DNA of 64,000 bases. Source: Streptomyces sp. Tu6071. GTDB taxonomy: Bacteria > Actinomycetota > Actinomycetes > Streptomycetales > Streptomycetaceae. The DNA lies in NCBI RefSeq assembly GCF_000213055.1, contig NZ_CM001165.1, forward strand, positions 186,001 to 250,000. The letters run 5' to 3'. The notes below the pieces were generated by a model. The model searched no databases. It was not told the DNA's origin and was given only the letters and a program-made list of their open reading frames with translations. Each line of letters begins with the position of its first letter. Positions within the stretch are counted from its first letter, which is position 1. Shown in pieces: positions 35,974 to 43,741 of this stretch. The position numbers were made by a program, and so were the translations under genes.

Positions 35974-37967
35974 GGTGCGGGGTCCTCCTTCGGGGGACGG
36001 GCGGTGTCGTGCGTCTCGGGGGCGGTTTCCGCGTCCTCGATGACCGCGAGGAGCGTGCCGACCTCGACCTGCCGGCCGGCCTCGACGGGCAGGCGGGTGA
36101 GGACCCCGGCGCGCGGGGCGCTCACGCGGTGCTCCATCTTCATCGCCTCCAGCCACAACAGGGGCGCGCCCTCGGCGACTTCGACGCCCTCGGCGAGTCC
36201 TTCCGCGAGGCGGACGACGGTGCCGGGGAGCGGGGCGAGGAGGGAGCCGGGCGCGGTGGTGGCGGCGGGTGCGGGGAAGCGGGGCAGGGCGGTGAGTGCG
36301 TGCGAGGTGCCGCCGGGGGTGTCGACGTACACCTCGTGGCCGTACACGGTGACGTGGTACGTGCGGCGGACGCCTTCGCTCGTGAGGTGGACGGTGCCGG
36401 GCCGGGTCTCCGGCTCGACGGTGACGGTGGGATGGTCCTCCGGGCGGATGCCGTCGCGCGTCGTGTGGTAGCGGACCTCGTGGACGGTACCGGCGGGTTC
36501 GGCGCGGTAGGCGCGCAGTGCGGGGGCCGAGGGAAGGTTGCGCCAGCCGCCGCCGAGGCCGCCGCGTTCTCGCGCGGCGGTACGGGCCTGGGCGACGGCG
36601 GCGGCGAGCGCGGCCAGTTCCTCCGCACGGGCGTCGCCGGGTGCGGTGAGTGCGGCGAGGCGGCGGTCGTAGAAGGAGGTGTCGGCGCCGCCCGCGACGA
36701 CTTCGGGGTGGCGCAGGGTGCGCACGAGGAGGTCGCGGTTGGTGACGGGGCCGTGCAGGGTGGTGCGGGCGAGGCCGTCGGCGAGGGCGCGCAGCGCCGC
36801 CGTGCGGGTGGGGGCGTGGGCGACGAGTTTGGCGAGGAGCGGGTCGTAGTGGACGCCGATGGTGTCGCCGTCGGTGACCCCGGAGTCCGTGCGCAGGTGG
36901 CCGGGGGCGCGGAAGCGGTGCAGGCGGCCGGTGCGGGGGCGCCAGTCGTCGGCGGGGTCCTCGGCGTAGAGGCGGGCCTCGACGGCGTGCCCGCTCGGGG
37001 CGGGCGGGCCCGGGGGCAGGGGCTCGCCCTCCGCGACGGCGATCTGGAGGGCGACGAGGTCCACGCCGTGCACGGCCTCGGTGACGGGGTGTTCGACCTG
37101 GAGGCGCGTGTTCATCTCCAGGAAGTGCGCGCGGTCCTCGTCGACGAGGAATTCGACGGTTCCGGCACCGGTGTAGGCGACGGCACGCGCGGCGGCCTCG
37201 GCGGCCCGGTGCAGGCTCTCGCGCAGGGCGGGCGGCAGGTGGGGGGCGGGTGCTTCCTCGATCACCTTCTGGTGACGGCGCTGGAGGGAGCAGTCGCGGG
37301 TGCCGAGGACCCACACGGTGCCGTGCAGGTCCGCGAGGATCTGCACCTCGACGTGCCGGCCCCGGTCGAGGTACGGCTCGGCGAACACCTCGTCGTCGCC
37401 GAAGGCGGCGCGGGCCTCGGCGCGCGCGGCGGTGAGCTGGGCGGGCAGGTCCGCGAGGTGCCGTACGAGCCGCATGCCGCGCCCGCCGCCGCCCGCCGCG
37501 GCCTTGAGGAGCAGCGGGAGGTCCTTCTCCGTGGCCTCGGCGGGGTCGACGGCGGCGAGGAGGGGGACGCCCGCGCGGGCCATGAGGTCCTTGGCGCGGG
37601 TCTTGGACGCCATCGCCGCGATCGCCCCGGGCGGCGGCCCGATCCAGGTGAGCCCGGCGTCGGTGACGGCGCGCGCGAAGGCGGCGTTCTCGGAGAGGAA
37701 GCCGTAGCCGGGGTGGACGGCGTCGGCCCCGGAGGTCCTGGCCGCGTCGAGGAGCAGGTCGGCGCGCAGGTAGGTGTCGGCGGGCGCGGCGCCGGGGAGG
37801 CGGACGGCGAGGTCGGCCTCGGTGGTGTGCGGGGCGTGCGTGTCGGGGTCGGAGTGGACGGCGACGGTGGTGATGCCGAGTGCGCGGCAGGTGCGCTGGA
37901 CGCGGCGGGCGATCTCGCCGCGGTTGGCGACGAGGAGACGGGTGACGGGGCGGGGTCCCGCGGTCAT
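35970..37967 (-). CDS. Acyl-CoA carboxylase alpha subunit (biotin carboxylase + biotin carrier)
   Basis: A 665-residue biotin-dependent subunit. LLVANRGEIARRVQR starts the carboxylase domain; KAAAGGGGRGMR is the ATP-binding glycine loop; EMNTRLQVEHPVTE is the active-site segment. A linker domain then leads to the C-terminal biotinyl domain with LEAMKMEH, where the Lys between the Mets is biotinylated. Length and layout match methylcrotonyl-, geranyl- or acyl-CoA carboxylase alpha subunits; substrate choice lies in the beta subunit. ATG 37967 follows AGGAGCC. Confidence 0.95.
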   Translation of the reverse strand: MTAGPRPVTRLLVANRGEIARRVQRTCRALGITTVAVHSDPDTHAPHTTEADLAVRLPGAAPADTYLRADLLLDAARTSGADAVHPGYGFLSENAAFARAVTDAGLTWIGPPPGAIAAMASKTRAKDLMARAGVPLLAAVDPAEATEKDLPLLLKAAAGGGGRGMRLVRHLADLPAQLTAARAEARAAFGDDEVFAEPYLDRGRHVEVQILADLHGTVWVLGTRDCSLQRRHQKVIEEAPAPHLPPALRESLHRAAEAAARAVAYTGAGTVEFLVDEDRAHFLEMNTRLQVEHPVTEAVHGVDLVALQIAVAEGEPLPPGPPAPSGHAVEARLYAEDPADDWRPRTGRLHRFRAPGHLRTDSGVTDGDTIGVHYDPLLAKLVAHAPTRTAALRALADGLARTTLHGPVTNRDLLVRTLRHPEVVAGGADTSFYDRRLAALTAPGDARAEELAALAAAVAQARTAARERGGLGGGWRNLPSAPALRAYRAEPAGTVHEVRYHTTRDGIRPEDHPTVTVEPETRPGTVHLTSEGVRRTYHVTVYGHEVYVDTPGGTSHALTALPRFPAPAATTAPGSLLAPLPGTVVRLAEGLAEGVEVAEGAPLLWLEAMKMEHRVSAPRAGVLTRLPVEAGRQVEVGTLLAVIEDAETAPETHDTARPPKEDPAP

Positions 37968-38033
37968 GGGGTGGCTCCTCTCGCGGAGTCGTCGTCGGGG
38001 CGCGCGGGCGGCTGTGGTGCCGCGTCCCGTACG

Positions 38034-39632
38034 TCACATGCGGAAGACACCGAAGCCCCCTCGGTTGCCGCGGACTTCGGCGGTGTGGACGGCCGAGAGG
38101 CACAGGCCGAGGACGGTGCGCGTGTCGCGCGGGTCGATGATGCCGTCGTCGTAGAGGCGGCCCGAGAGGAAGACGGGCAGGGACTCGGCCTCGACCTGCT
38201 GCTCGACCATCGCGCGCAGCGAGGCGTCCGCATCCTCGTCGTACGGGCGGCCCTTCGCGGCGGCGGAGGCGCGGGCGACGAGCGAGAGGACCCCGGCGAG
38301 CTGCTGGGGGCCCATGACGGCGGACTTGGCGCTGGGCCAGGCGAAGAGGAAGCGCGGGTCGAAGGCGCGTCCGCACATGCCGTAGTGCCCGGCCCCGTAG
38401 GAGGCGCCGATGAGGACGGACAGGTGCGGGACGCGGGAGTTGGCGACGGCGTTGATCATCATGCTGCCGTGCTTGACGATGCCGCCCTGCTCGTACTCCT
38501 TGCCGACCATGAAGCCGGTCGTGTGGTGGAGGAAGAGGAGGGGGATGTCGCGCTGGTTGGCGAGCTGGATGAACTGGGCGGCCTTCTGGGACTCCTCGCT
38601 GAACAGGACGCCGCGCGCGTTGGCGAGGATGCCGATCGGGTAGCCGTGCAGGCGTGCCCAGCCGGTCGTGAGGCTGGTGCCGTAGAGCGGCTTGAACTCG
38701 TCGTAGTCGGAGTCGTCGACGAGCCGCGCGACGACCTCGCGCGGGTCGAAGGGCTCGCGCAGGTCCTCGGGGACGAGTCCGAGGAGTTCCCCGGGGTCGT
38801 GACGGGGTGGCGCGGCGGGTTCCGGGGCCGGGTGGGTCTTGCGGTGGTTGAGGCGGGCGACGACGCGGCGGGCGAGGCGGAGGGCGTCGGGCTCGTCGAG
38901 GGCGAGGTGGTCGGCGAGTCCCGAGGTGCGTGCGTGCATGTCCGCGCCGCCCAGTGATTCGTCGTCGCTCTCCTCGCCCGTGGCCATCTTGACGAGCGGC
39001 GGCCCGCCGAGGAAGACCTTCGCGTGGTCCTTGACCATGATCACGTGGTCGGACATGCCGGGGATGTACGCGCCGCCCGCCGTCGAGTTGCCGAAGACGA
39101 CGGCGACGGTCGGGATGCCCTCGGCGGACAGGCGTGTGAGGTCGCGGAAGAGCGCGCCGCCGGGGATGAAGATCTCCTTCTGCGAGGGCAGGTCGGCGCC
39201 GCCGGACTCGACGAGGCTGATGACGGGCAGCCGGTTGGCGCGGGCGATCTCGTTGGCGCGCAGCGCCTTCCTGAGCGTCCACGGGTTGCTCGCGCCGCCG
39301 CGCACGGTCGGGTCGTTGGCGGTGACGACGCACTCGACGCCGCTGACGGTGCCGATCCCGGTGACGAGCGAGGCGCCCACGGTCCAGTCGCTGCCCCAGC
39401 CCGCGAGCGGGGACAGTTCGAGGAACGGGGTGTCGCGGTCGAGGAGGAGTTCGACGCGCTCGCGGGCCAGGAGTTTCCCGCGTCCGTGGTGCCGCGTCAC
39501 GTACTTCTCGCCGCCGCCCGCGAGGGCCTTGGCGTGCTCCGCGTCGAGCGCGGCGAGCTTGTCGAGGAGCGCGGCGCGGCGCGCGAGGTGGGCGGGTGCG
39601 GCGGGGTCCACGAGGGTGGGCAGGACGGTCAC
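38034..39632 (-). CDS. Acyl-CoA carboxylase beta subunit (carboxyltransferase)
   Basis: A 532-residue crotonase-fold carboxyltransferase that moves the carboxyl group from biotin to an acyl-CoA. VECVVTANDPTVRGGASNP and VESGGADLPSQKE lie in the N-domain; HTTGFMVGKEYEQGG and IGASYGAGHYGMCGRAF in the C-domain, the last two forming the oxyanion pockets. It resembles methylcrotonyl-CoA and geranyl-CoA carboxylase beta chains more than propionyl-CoA ones. GTG 39632 follows GAGGAGAG and overlaps the AtuA gene stop by four bases. The gap to the alpha subunit gene is 66 bases. Confidence 0.93.
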   Translation of the reverse strand: MTVLPTLVDPAAPAHLARRAALLDKLAALDAEHAKALAGGGEKYVTRHHGRGKLLARERVELLLDRDTPFLELSPLAGWGSDWTVGASLVTGIGTVSGVECVVTANDPTVRGGASNPWTLRKALRANEIARANRLPVISLVESGGADLPSQKEIFIPGGALFRDLTRLSAEGIPTVAVVFGNSTAGGAYIPGMSDHVIMVKDHAKVFLGGPPLVKMATGEESDDESLGGADMHARTSGLADHLALDEPDALRLARRVVARLNHRKTHPAPEPAAPPRHDPGELLGLVPEDLREPFDPREVVARLVDDSDYDEFKPLYGTSLTTGWARLHGYPIGILANARGVLFSEESQKAAQFIQLANQRDIPLLFLHHTTGFMVGKEYEQGGIVKHGSMMINAVANSRVPHLSVLIGASYGAGHYGMCGRAFDPRFLFAWPSAKSAVMGPQQLAGVLSLVARASAAAKGRPYDEDADASLRAMVEQQVEAESLPVFLSGRLYDDGIIDPRDTRTVLGLCLSAVHTAEVRGNRGGFGVFRM

Positions 39633-41482
39633 GCGCGGCTCTCCTCAGGGGCGTCGGGGGACTCGGGAGGCCCGGGGGCGGGGGCGGGCGGAACGGGGCC
39701 GGGGGAAGTCCGCGGCGGGGGCGCGGGATCGGTGTCGGGCGGTGTTGGCGGCACGGGGCCGAGCAGCCCGGCCGGTACGTCGACGTGGCGGGCCCGCAGC
39801 CACTCCCCCAGCGCCTTGGCCTGCGGGTCGAAGCGGTGGCGGGCGGCGGCGCCCTCGCCGAGCAGGCCCTCGACGACGAAGTTGACGGCGCGCAGGTGCG
39901 GCAGGACGTGCCGGGTCACGGGGAGGCGCGCCGTCTCGGGGAGGAGGGTGCGCAGGCGCTCGGTGGTGAGGTGGTGGACGAGCCAGGGCCACGCGGCGGG
40001 CTCGCGCGCCCACACGCCGAGGTTGGCGTCCCCGCCCTTGTCGCCGCTGCGCGCCCCGGCGACGTACCCGAGCGGGACGCGCCGTACGGGTCCCACCGGG
40101 GGCGGCGCGGGGAGTTCCGCGGCGGGCGGGGTCAGCGGGGGTACGGCGGTGTGCGGGGGCGGCGGGATGTCGAGCGTGGTGCCGTCCGCGAGGTGGGCGG
40201 TGTGGCGCACGGCGGTCTGCGGGACGGTCGTCGCGGTGAACACGCCGTACGGTGACGGCTTTCCCGGGGGCGCGGTGAGGTGGAAGCCGGGGTAGCCCGC
40301 GAGACCGAGTTCGACGGCGGCGGCGCCGATCCTGCGGCCGACGGCCTCGGGGTCGGCGTCGCGCACGACGAGGCGGAGCAGGGCGCTCGCGGTCTCCTCG
40401 GTGGCCGCGTCGGGGTGGTCGGTGCGGACGAGTTCCCAGTCGGCGCGGGCCGGGGGCCGCTCCGCGAGGGCTTCGGTGAGCTGGGCACGGACGAGTGCGG
40501 CCTTGGCGGGGATGTCGAGGCCGGTGAGGACGAAGACGACCTCGCCGCGGTGGCCGCCCAGGCGGCTGAGGCCGGCCTTGAGCGTGGGCGGCGGCGCCTC
40601 GCCGCGCACCCCGTGCACGCGGACCCGGTCGGGGCCCACCTGCTCGATCCGTACGGTGTCGAGGCGGGCCACGACGTCGGGGCCGAGGTAGCGGGCCGGT
40701 CCTGTCTCGTAGAGGAGCTGGGCGGTGACGGTGCCGGTCGTGACGGCGCCGCCCGTGCCGGGGTGCTTGGTGAGGACCGCGCCGCCGTCGGCGGAGAGTT
40801 CGGCGAGCGGGAAGCCGGGGCGGCGGACGTCGTGGGCGGTGAAGTCGCTGTAGTTGCCGCCCGTGACCTGGGCGCCGCACTCCAGGAGGTGGCCCGCGAC
40901 GACGGCGCCCGCGAGGCGGTCGTGGTCGCCCGGGTCCCAGCCGAAGTGCGCGGCGGCGGCTCCGCTCACGAGCGCGGCGTCCGTGACGCGCCCGGTCACG
41001 ACGAGCTGGGCGCCCGACCGCAGGCACGCGGTGATGCCGTGGCCGCCGAGGTAGGCGTTGGCGGTGAGGACCCCCTCGCCCCAGCTCTCGCGGCCCGCCG
41101 CCTCGGGGTGCGCGAGGAGGTCGTCCCCGCTCACGTACGCGACGGGGAGGTCGAGCCCTTCGCGGCGCACGAGCCGCCGCAGTTCCTCGGCGAGTCCCGC
41201 CGGGTTGAGGCCACCCGCGTTGGTGACGACGCGGACGCCGCGCTCGGCGACGAGGTGCAGGCACTCGGCGAGCTGGCGCGGGAAGGTGCGGGCGTACCCG
41301 GCGGCCGGGTCCCTCAGCCGGTCGCGGCCGAGGATGAGCATCGTCAGCTCGGCGAGGTAGTCCCCCGTCAGCACGTCGAGCGGCCCGTCCGACAGCATCT
41401 CGCGCACGGCCGAGAAGCGGTCCCCGTAGAAGCCGGAGGCGTTGCCGACACGGAGCGGGGCGGGTACGGCGGAGGGGGTCAA
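39629..41482 (-). CDS. AtuA family protein (acyclic terpene utilisation, DUF1446)
   Basis: A 617-residue protein of the AtuA family. It begins VGNASGFYGDRFSAV and contains DVLTGDYLAELTM, RVVTNAGGLNP and VTGRVTDAALV, all family hallmarks, and ends with the small AtuA-associated C-terminal domain (ARSGDKGGDANLGVW). AtuA is required for growth of Pseudomonas on citronellol and geraniol, but its reaction is not settled. The start appears to be TTG 41482, preceded by GAGGAG at eight bases; no ATG or GTG fits. First gene of the leftward operon. Confidence 0.88.
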   Translation of the reverse strand: MTPSAVPAPLRVGNASGFYGDRFSAVREMLSDGPLDVLTGDYLAELTMLILGRDRLRDPAAGYARTFPRQLAECLHLVAERGVRVVTNAGGLNPAGLAEELRRLVRREGLDLPVAYVSGDDLLAHPEAAGRESWGEGVLTANAYLGGHGITACLRSGAQLVVTGRVTDAALVSGAAAAHFGWDPGDHDRLAGAVVAGHLLECGAQVTGGNYSDFTAHDVRRPGFPLAELSADGGAVLTKHPGTGGAVTTGTVTAQLLYETGPARYLGPDVVARLDTVRIEQVGPDRVRVHGVRGEAPPPTLKAGLSRLGGHRGEVVFVLTGLDIPAKAALVRAQLTEALAERPPARADWELVRTDHPDAATEETASALLRLVVRDADPEAVGRRIGAAAVELGLAGYPGFHLTAPPGKPSPYGVFTATTVPQTAVRHTAHLADGTTLDIPPPPHTAVPPLTPPAAELPAPPPVGPVRRVPLGYVAGARSGDKGGDANLGVWAREPAAWPWLVHHLTTERLRTLLPETARLPVTRHVLPHLRAVNFVVEGLLGEGAAARHRFDPQAKALGEWLRARHVDVPAGLLGPVPPTPPDTDPAPPPRTSPGPVPPAPAPGPPESPDAPEESRA

Positions 41483-41544
41483 CGTGGTTGCTCCTCACGG
41501 ACGTTGGGGCGACGCACAGTGCAGCATCACAGCGCGGACGAAAA

Positions 41545-41563
41545 CAAGCAAGCGTGCTTGCAT
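41545..41563. promoter_or_regulatory. Palindromic operator upstream of the Atu-like operon
   Basis: GCAAGC-GT-GCTTGC (41548-41561) is a perfect inverted repeat within an A/T-rich pocket. On the minus strand TTGCTT with GATGCT at 17 bases gives a possible promoter. It lies 66 bases before the TTG start and is a likely site for the TetR regulator at the end of the operon. Confidence 0.6.
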
Positions 41564-41665
41564 GATTTTCCCCGGGCCCGGCGGAGCGGAATCCCGCTTG
41601 CTCCCGGCGGGCCCGCGGGCGAAGGATCGGCGGGGCCGTCCGTTCCCGACCCCGGAGCCGCCCCC

Positions 41666-42226
41666 GTGGATCTCCTCGCCGCCCTCCCCCTGCGCGCCCC
41701 GCGCCTGACGCTGCGTCCCTTCACACCGGAGGACACCGACGCGATGCACGCCTACCAGCGCCTCCCCGAGGTCGCCCGCTACCTGTACCGCCCGCCCCGC
41801 ACGCGCGCCGAGTGCGCGGCGACGATCGCCGTCGCGCCCGCCTGGGAGCGGGACGGCGACCGCTTGCTCCTGGCGGTGTGCCCGGCGCGGCCCGCGCCCG
41901 GGGTGCCCGCGCTCGCGGGCGAGGTGAGCGTGAATCTGCGGGACACGCGCGCCCGTCAGGCGGAGATCGGGTGGTCCCTGCACCCGGGAGCGGCGGGCCA
42001 CGGCTACGCGACGGAGGCGGCCCGCGCCCTCGCGGCCTTCGCCTTCACCACCCTGGACGCCCACCGTCTCCACGCCCGCGTCGACACCGAGAACACCCCG
42101 TCCGTCCGCGTCTGCGAACGCCTCGGCATGCGCCGCGAGGCCCACTTGGTGGAGAACGACCTGCGGGAGGGGGAATGGGGCAGCGAGTTCGTCTACGGGC
42201 TGCTGGCGCGGGAGTTCGGGGGATGA
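41666..42226 (+). CDS. GNAT-family N-acetyltransferase
   Basis: An acetyltransferase of about 186 residues of the RimJ/RimL-like group. LRAPRLTLRPFTPEDTDAM is the start strand, EIGWSLHPGAAGHGYATEAA carries the acetyl-CoA pyrophosphate loop, and NTPSVRVCERLGMRREAH is the terminal helix-strand. Substrate could be a protein N-terminus or small amine. The open frame extends upstream over the promoter of the AtuA gene; GTG 41666 with GGAG at nine bases is the best start. Divergent from the AtuA operon. Confidence 0.85.
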   Translation: MDLLAALPLRAPRLTLRPFTPEDTDAMHAYQRLPEVARYLYRPPRTRAECAATIAVAPAWERDGDRLLLAVCPARPAPGVPALAGEVSVNLRDTRARQAEIGWSLHPGAAGHGYATEAARALAAFAFTTLDAHRLHARVDTENTPSVRVCERLGMRREAHLVENDLREGEWGSEFVYGLLAREFGG

Positions 42227-42503
42227 GGCGAGGGCGTGAGTTCGGGTGAGGCGAGGGCGGAGCGTCCGTTCGACAGCCAGGAGTCGTGTCCTCCGGCGCC
42301 GGGGTGGTCCGGTCAGCCACCGTCCGATCTCAGCGGCGCCGCGAGCCGCGCGACGGGCGCGGCGAGGCGGACCATGGGCGACGGACGTGCCGCACCGGAC
42401 ACCCTCACCGGACGTCGCCGCGTCGCCGCCCCCGCACCGGGGCGAGCCGCCGCGTGGACACCGTCTTGACGGTCCGTCGTGGCGCCGTGACACTGAGGGG
42501 GAC
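42227..42503 (+). other. Spacer before the SAM-IV riboswitch
   Basis: About 280 bases with no supported gene. Short open frames on both strands have poor codon patterns and no ribosome sites. The promoter of the riboswitch transcript must lie at its right end, but no clear -35/-10 pair was found. Confidence 0.4.
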
Positions 42504-42645
42504 GGTCACGATCGTCAGCGCCCGCGCGGCTCGTCCCGCGCGTGGTTCATCGGCCCCGGCCCGCTGACAGGCAACCCTTCGACCGCGATGGGGTGCCCCG
42601 GGTGACGACCTGGTCCCGCCACGGCGGCGGGACAAGCGCGGCCCC
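42504..42645 (+). ncRNA. SAM-IV riboswitch aptamer
   Basis: This stretch follows the SAM-IV aptamer, well known from Mycobacterium tuberculosis and streptomycetes. P2 is formed by GTCAGCG (42514-42520) and CGCTGAC (42562-42568). Then come the core GGCAACCC, GACCGCGATGGGGTGCC, CCCGGGTGACGACCTGG and, after a GTCCCGCC/GGCGGGAC hairpin, ACAAGCGCGGCCC. CCGCG and CGCGG can form the conserved pseudoknot. The P2 loop carries an extra GC-rich insert compared with the mycobacterial RNA, and P1 pairing (GGTC with GACC) is short. The RNA senses S-adenosylmethionine and normally lowers expression of sulfur-related genes; here it precedes a leader peptide and a GST-like gene. Recognition is by remembered consensus, not by a model search. 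Confidence 0.85.
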
Positions 42646-42673
42646 CGTGGGCGGCCGGGGAGGGGTGGGTGTC

Positions 42674-42808
42674 ATGTCCGCAGTCGTTGTCGTGCGCCTC
42701 GCCGACCGCGCCCCCGCGCCCGTACGCCCCCGGCGCCGCACTCTCACCCGCAGGCTCCACATCGACCTGCTGCGCGTGTGCGGGGCGACGGGCCGTCCCG
42801 TCCGCTGA
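42674..42808 (+). CDS. Cys-containing leader peptide
   Basis: A 44-codon frame starting at ATG 42674 behind GGGGAGGGG. The C-terminal part reads TRRLHIDLLRVCGATGR, the pattern of the many actinobacterial 'putative leader peptides' (basic residues, H-[IV]-D-L-x-R-V, then Cys near the end) found before thiol and sulfur genes. It sits 28 bases after the SAM-IV aptamer, and a C-rich, G-poor stretch follows its stop. Ribosome stalling or release at the late Cys codon could control the downstream gene. Confidence 0.75.
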   Translation: MSAVVVVRLADRAPAPVRPRRRTLTRRLHIDLLRVCGATGRPVR

Positions 42809-42811
42809 CGG

Positions 42812-42895
42812 GCCCCCGCGCCCCTGTCCGCACACCACCTCCCGGCGCCCCCGTGCGTCCCCTGTGCCGTGCCTTCCTCCCCCTCTCTTCGTCTG
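42812..42895 (+). promoter_or_regulatory. C-rich, G-poor stretch (possible Rho-loading region)
   Basis: Between the leader-peptide stop and the next start lies a strongly pyrimidine-rich run (for example CACACCACCTCCC and CCTTCCTCCCCCTCTCTTC) with few G residues on the sense strand. This is the composition Rho prefers, so premature termination controlled by leader translation is plausible. Inference from composition only. Confidence 0.35.
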
Positions 42896-42903
42896 GGAGA
42901 ACC

Positions 42904-43695
42904 ATGTCCGGAACCCTTGCCCCCTCCTCGCCCGCCCTCCCCCTCTGTACCCCCGCGACCGCCCGGCGCGGCAGTGGCCTGCCGCGTGTGCGCGAGGCGG
43001 TCGAGCCCGTCGTGCGGGAGCGCATCGGCGTCGCGGGCGGCCACGGCTTCTACCCGGCCCCGCACCGGTACGCGCTGTACCTGACGCCCCGGCGCGCCGA
43101 CGCGCTGCGCGTCGCGGTGACCGTGCGGCTGCTCGGTCTCGCCGAAACCCTCGCCCTCGTCCCGCTCGACGGGCCCGGCTCACCCGCGTACGAGAGCCTG
43201 CGCCGCTCCTACGAGGCGACGCGGCGGCACTACGCGGGACCGCTCGCCGTGCCCGCCCTGTGCGACCGCTGGACCGGGCGCGTCGTCAGCAACCACACGC
43301 CCGACATCCTGCGTGACCTGCACGGCCGCTTCGGCCCCGGTGAGTCGGCGGAGTGCGGGGCGTGCGCGCTGCGTCCCGCCGCGCTCGGCGCCCAGACCGA
43401 CCGGCTCGAAGCGGCGTGGGACTTCGCGGGCGCCGTCCCGGGCACGGGGCCGCTCGACGCCCTCGCGGCGCGGCTGCGGCACGCGCCGTACGTCCTCGGC
43501 GAGCGGCTGACGGCGGCGGACGTCGACGCGTGGTCGGCCCTCGTGGCGCTCGGCGCGCTGCCGGAGACGGGCGGCGCGCCGCACCGGGCGCTCGCGGCGC
43601 ACCCCGGTCGCGGGGTGCTCACCGCGTGGACGCGCGGCCTCGCCGACCGCCCGGCGTTCAAGGAGGCCCTGGCGGAGGGGTACGGGGTGGGCTGA
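42904..43695 (+). CDS. Glutathionyl-hydroquinone-reductase/GST-like protein without the active-site Cys
   Basis: A 263-residue protein related to the Xi-class GST family (YqjG/ECM4). The segment VPALCDRWTGRVVSNHTPDI is broken by family-typical residues matching VPVLWDKKTGTIVNNES-DI, and the C-terminal helical domain includes RLRHAPYVLGERLTAADVD. The N-terminal CPWAHR motif is absent: the matching place reads LTPRRADALR, so the catalytic Cys is missing. A CGAC pair occurs later, near residue 155. Streptomycetes use mycothiol rather than glutathione, so the ligand is open. It is preceded by a SAM-IV riboswitch and leader peptide, suggesting sulfur-linked control. Confidence 0.75.
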   Translation: MSGTLAPSSPALPLCTPATARRGSGLPRVREAVEPVVRERIGVAGGHGFYPAPHRYALYLTPRRADALRVAVTVRLLGLAETLALVPLDGPGSPAYESLRRSYEATRRHYAGPLAVPALCDRWTGRVVSNHTPDILRDLHGRFGPGESAECGACALRPAALGAQTDRLEAAWDFAGAVPGTGPLDALAARLRHAPYVLGERLTAADVDAWSALVALGALPETGGAPHRALAAHPGRGVLTAWTRGLADRPAFKEALAEGYGVG

Positions 43696-43741
43696 GCGCG
43701 ACGGGCGAGCGACGCCGTGCGTGCCGCTCGCCCCGCCCCGC

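Noticed and set aside
34807..39333. A 1508-residue open frame on the minus strand ending in the acyl-CoA dehydrogenase
   Set aside because: Only the last 388 residues match a family; the rest is Arg/Pro-rich out-of-frame reading of the two carboxylase genes, and a good start with AAGGAGGA exists at 35973.
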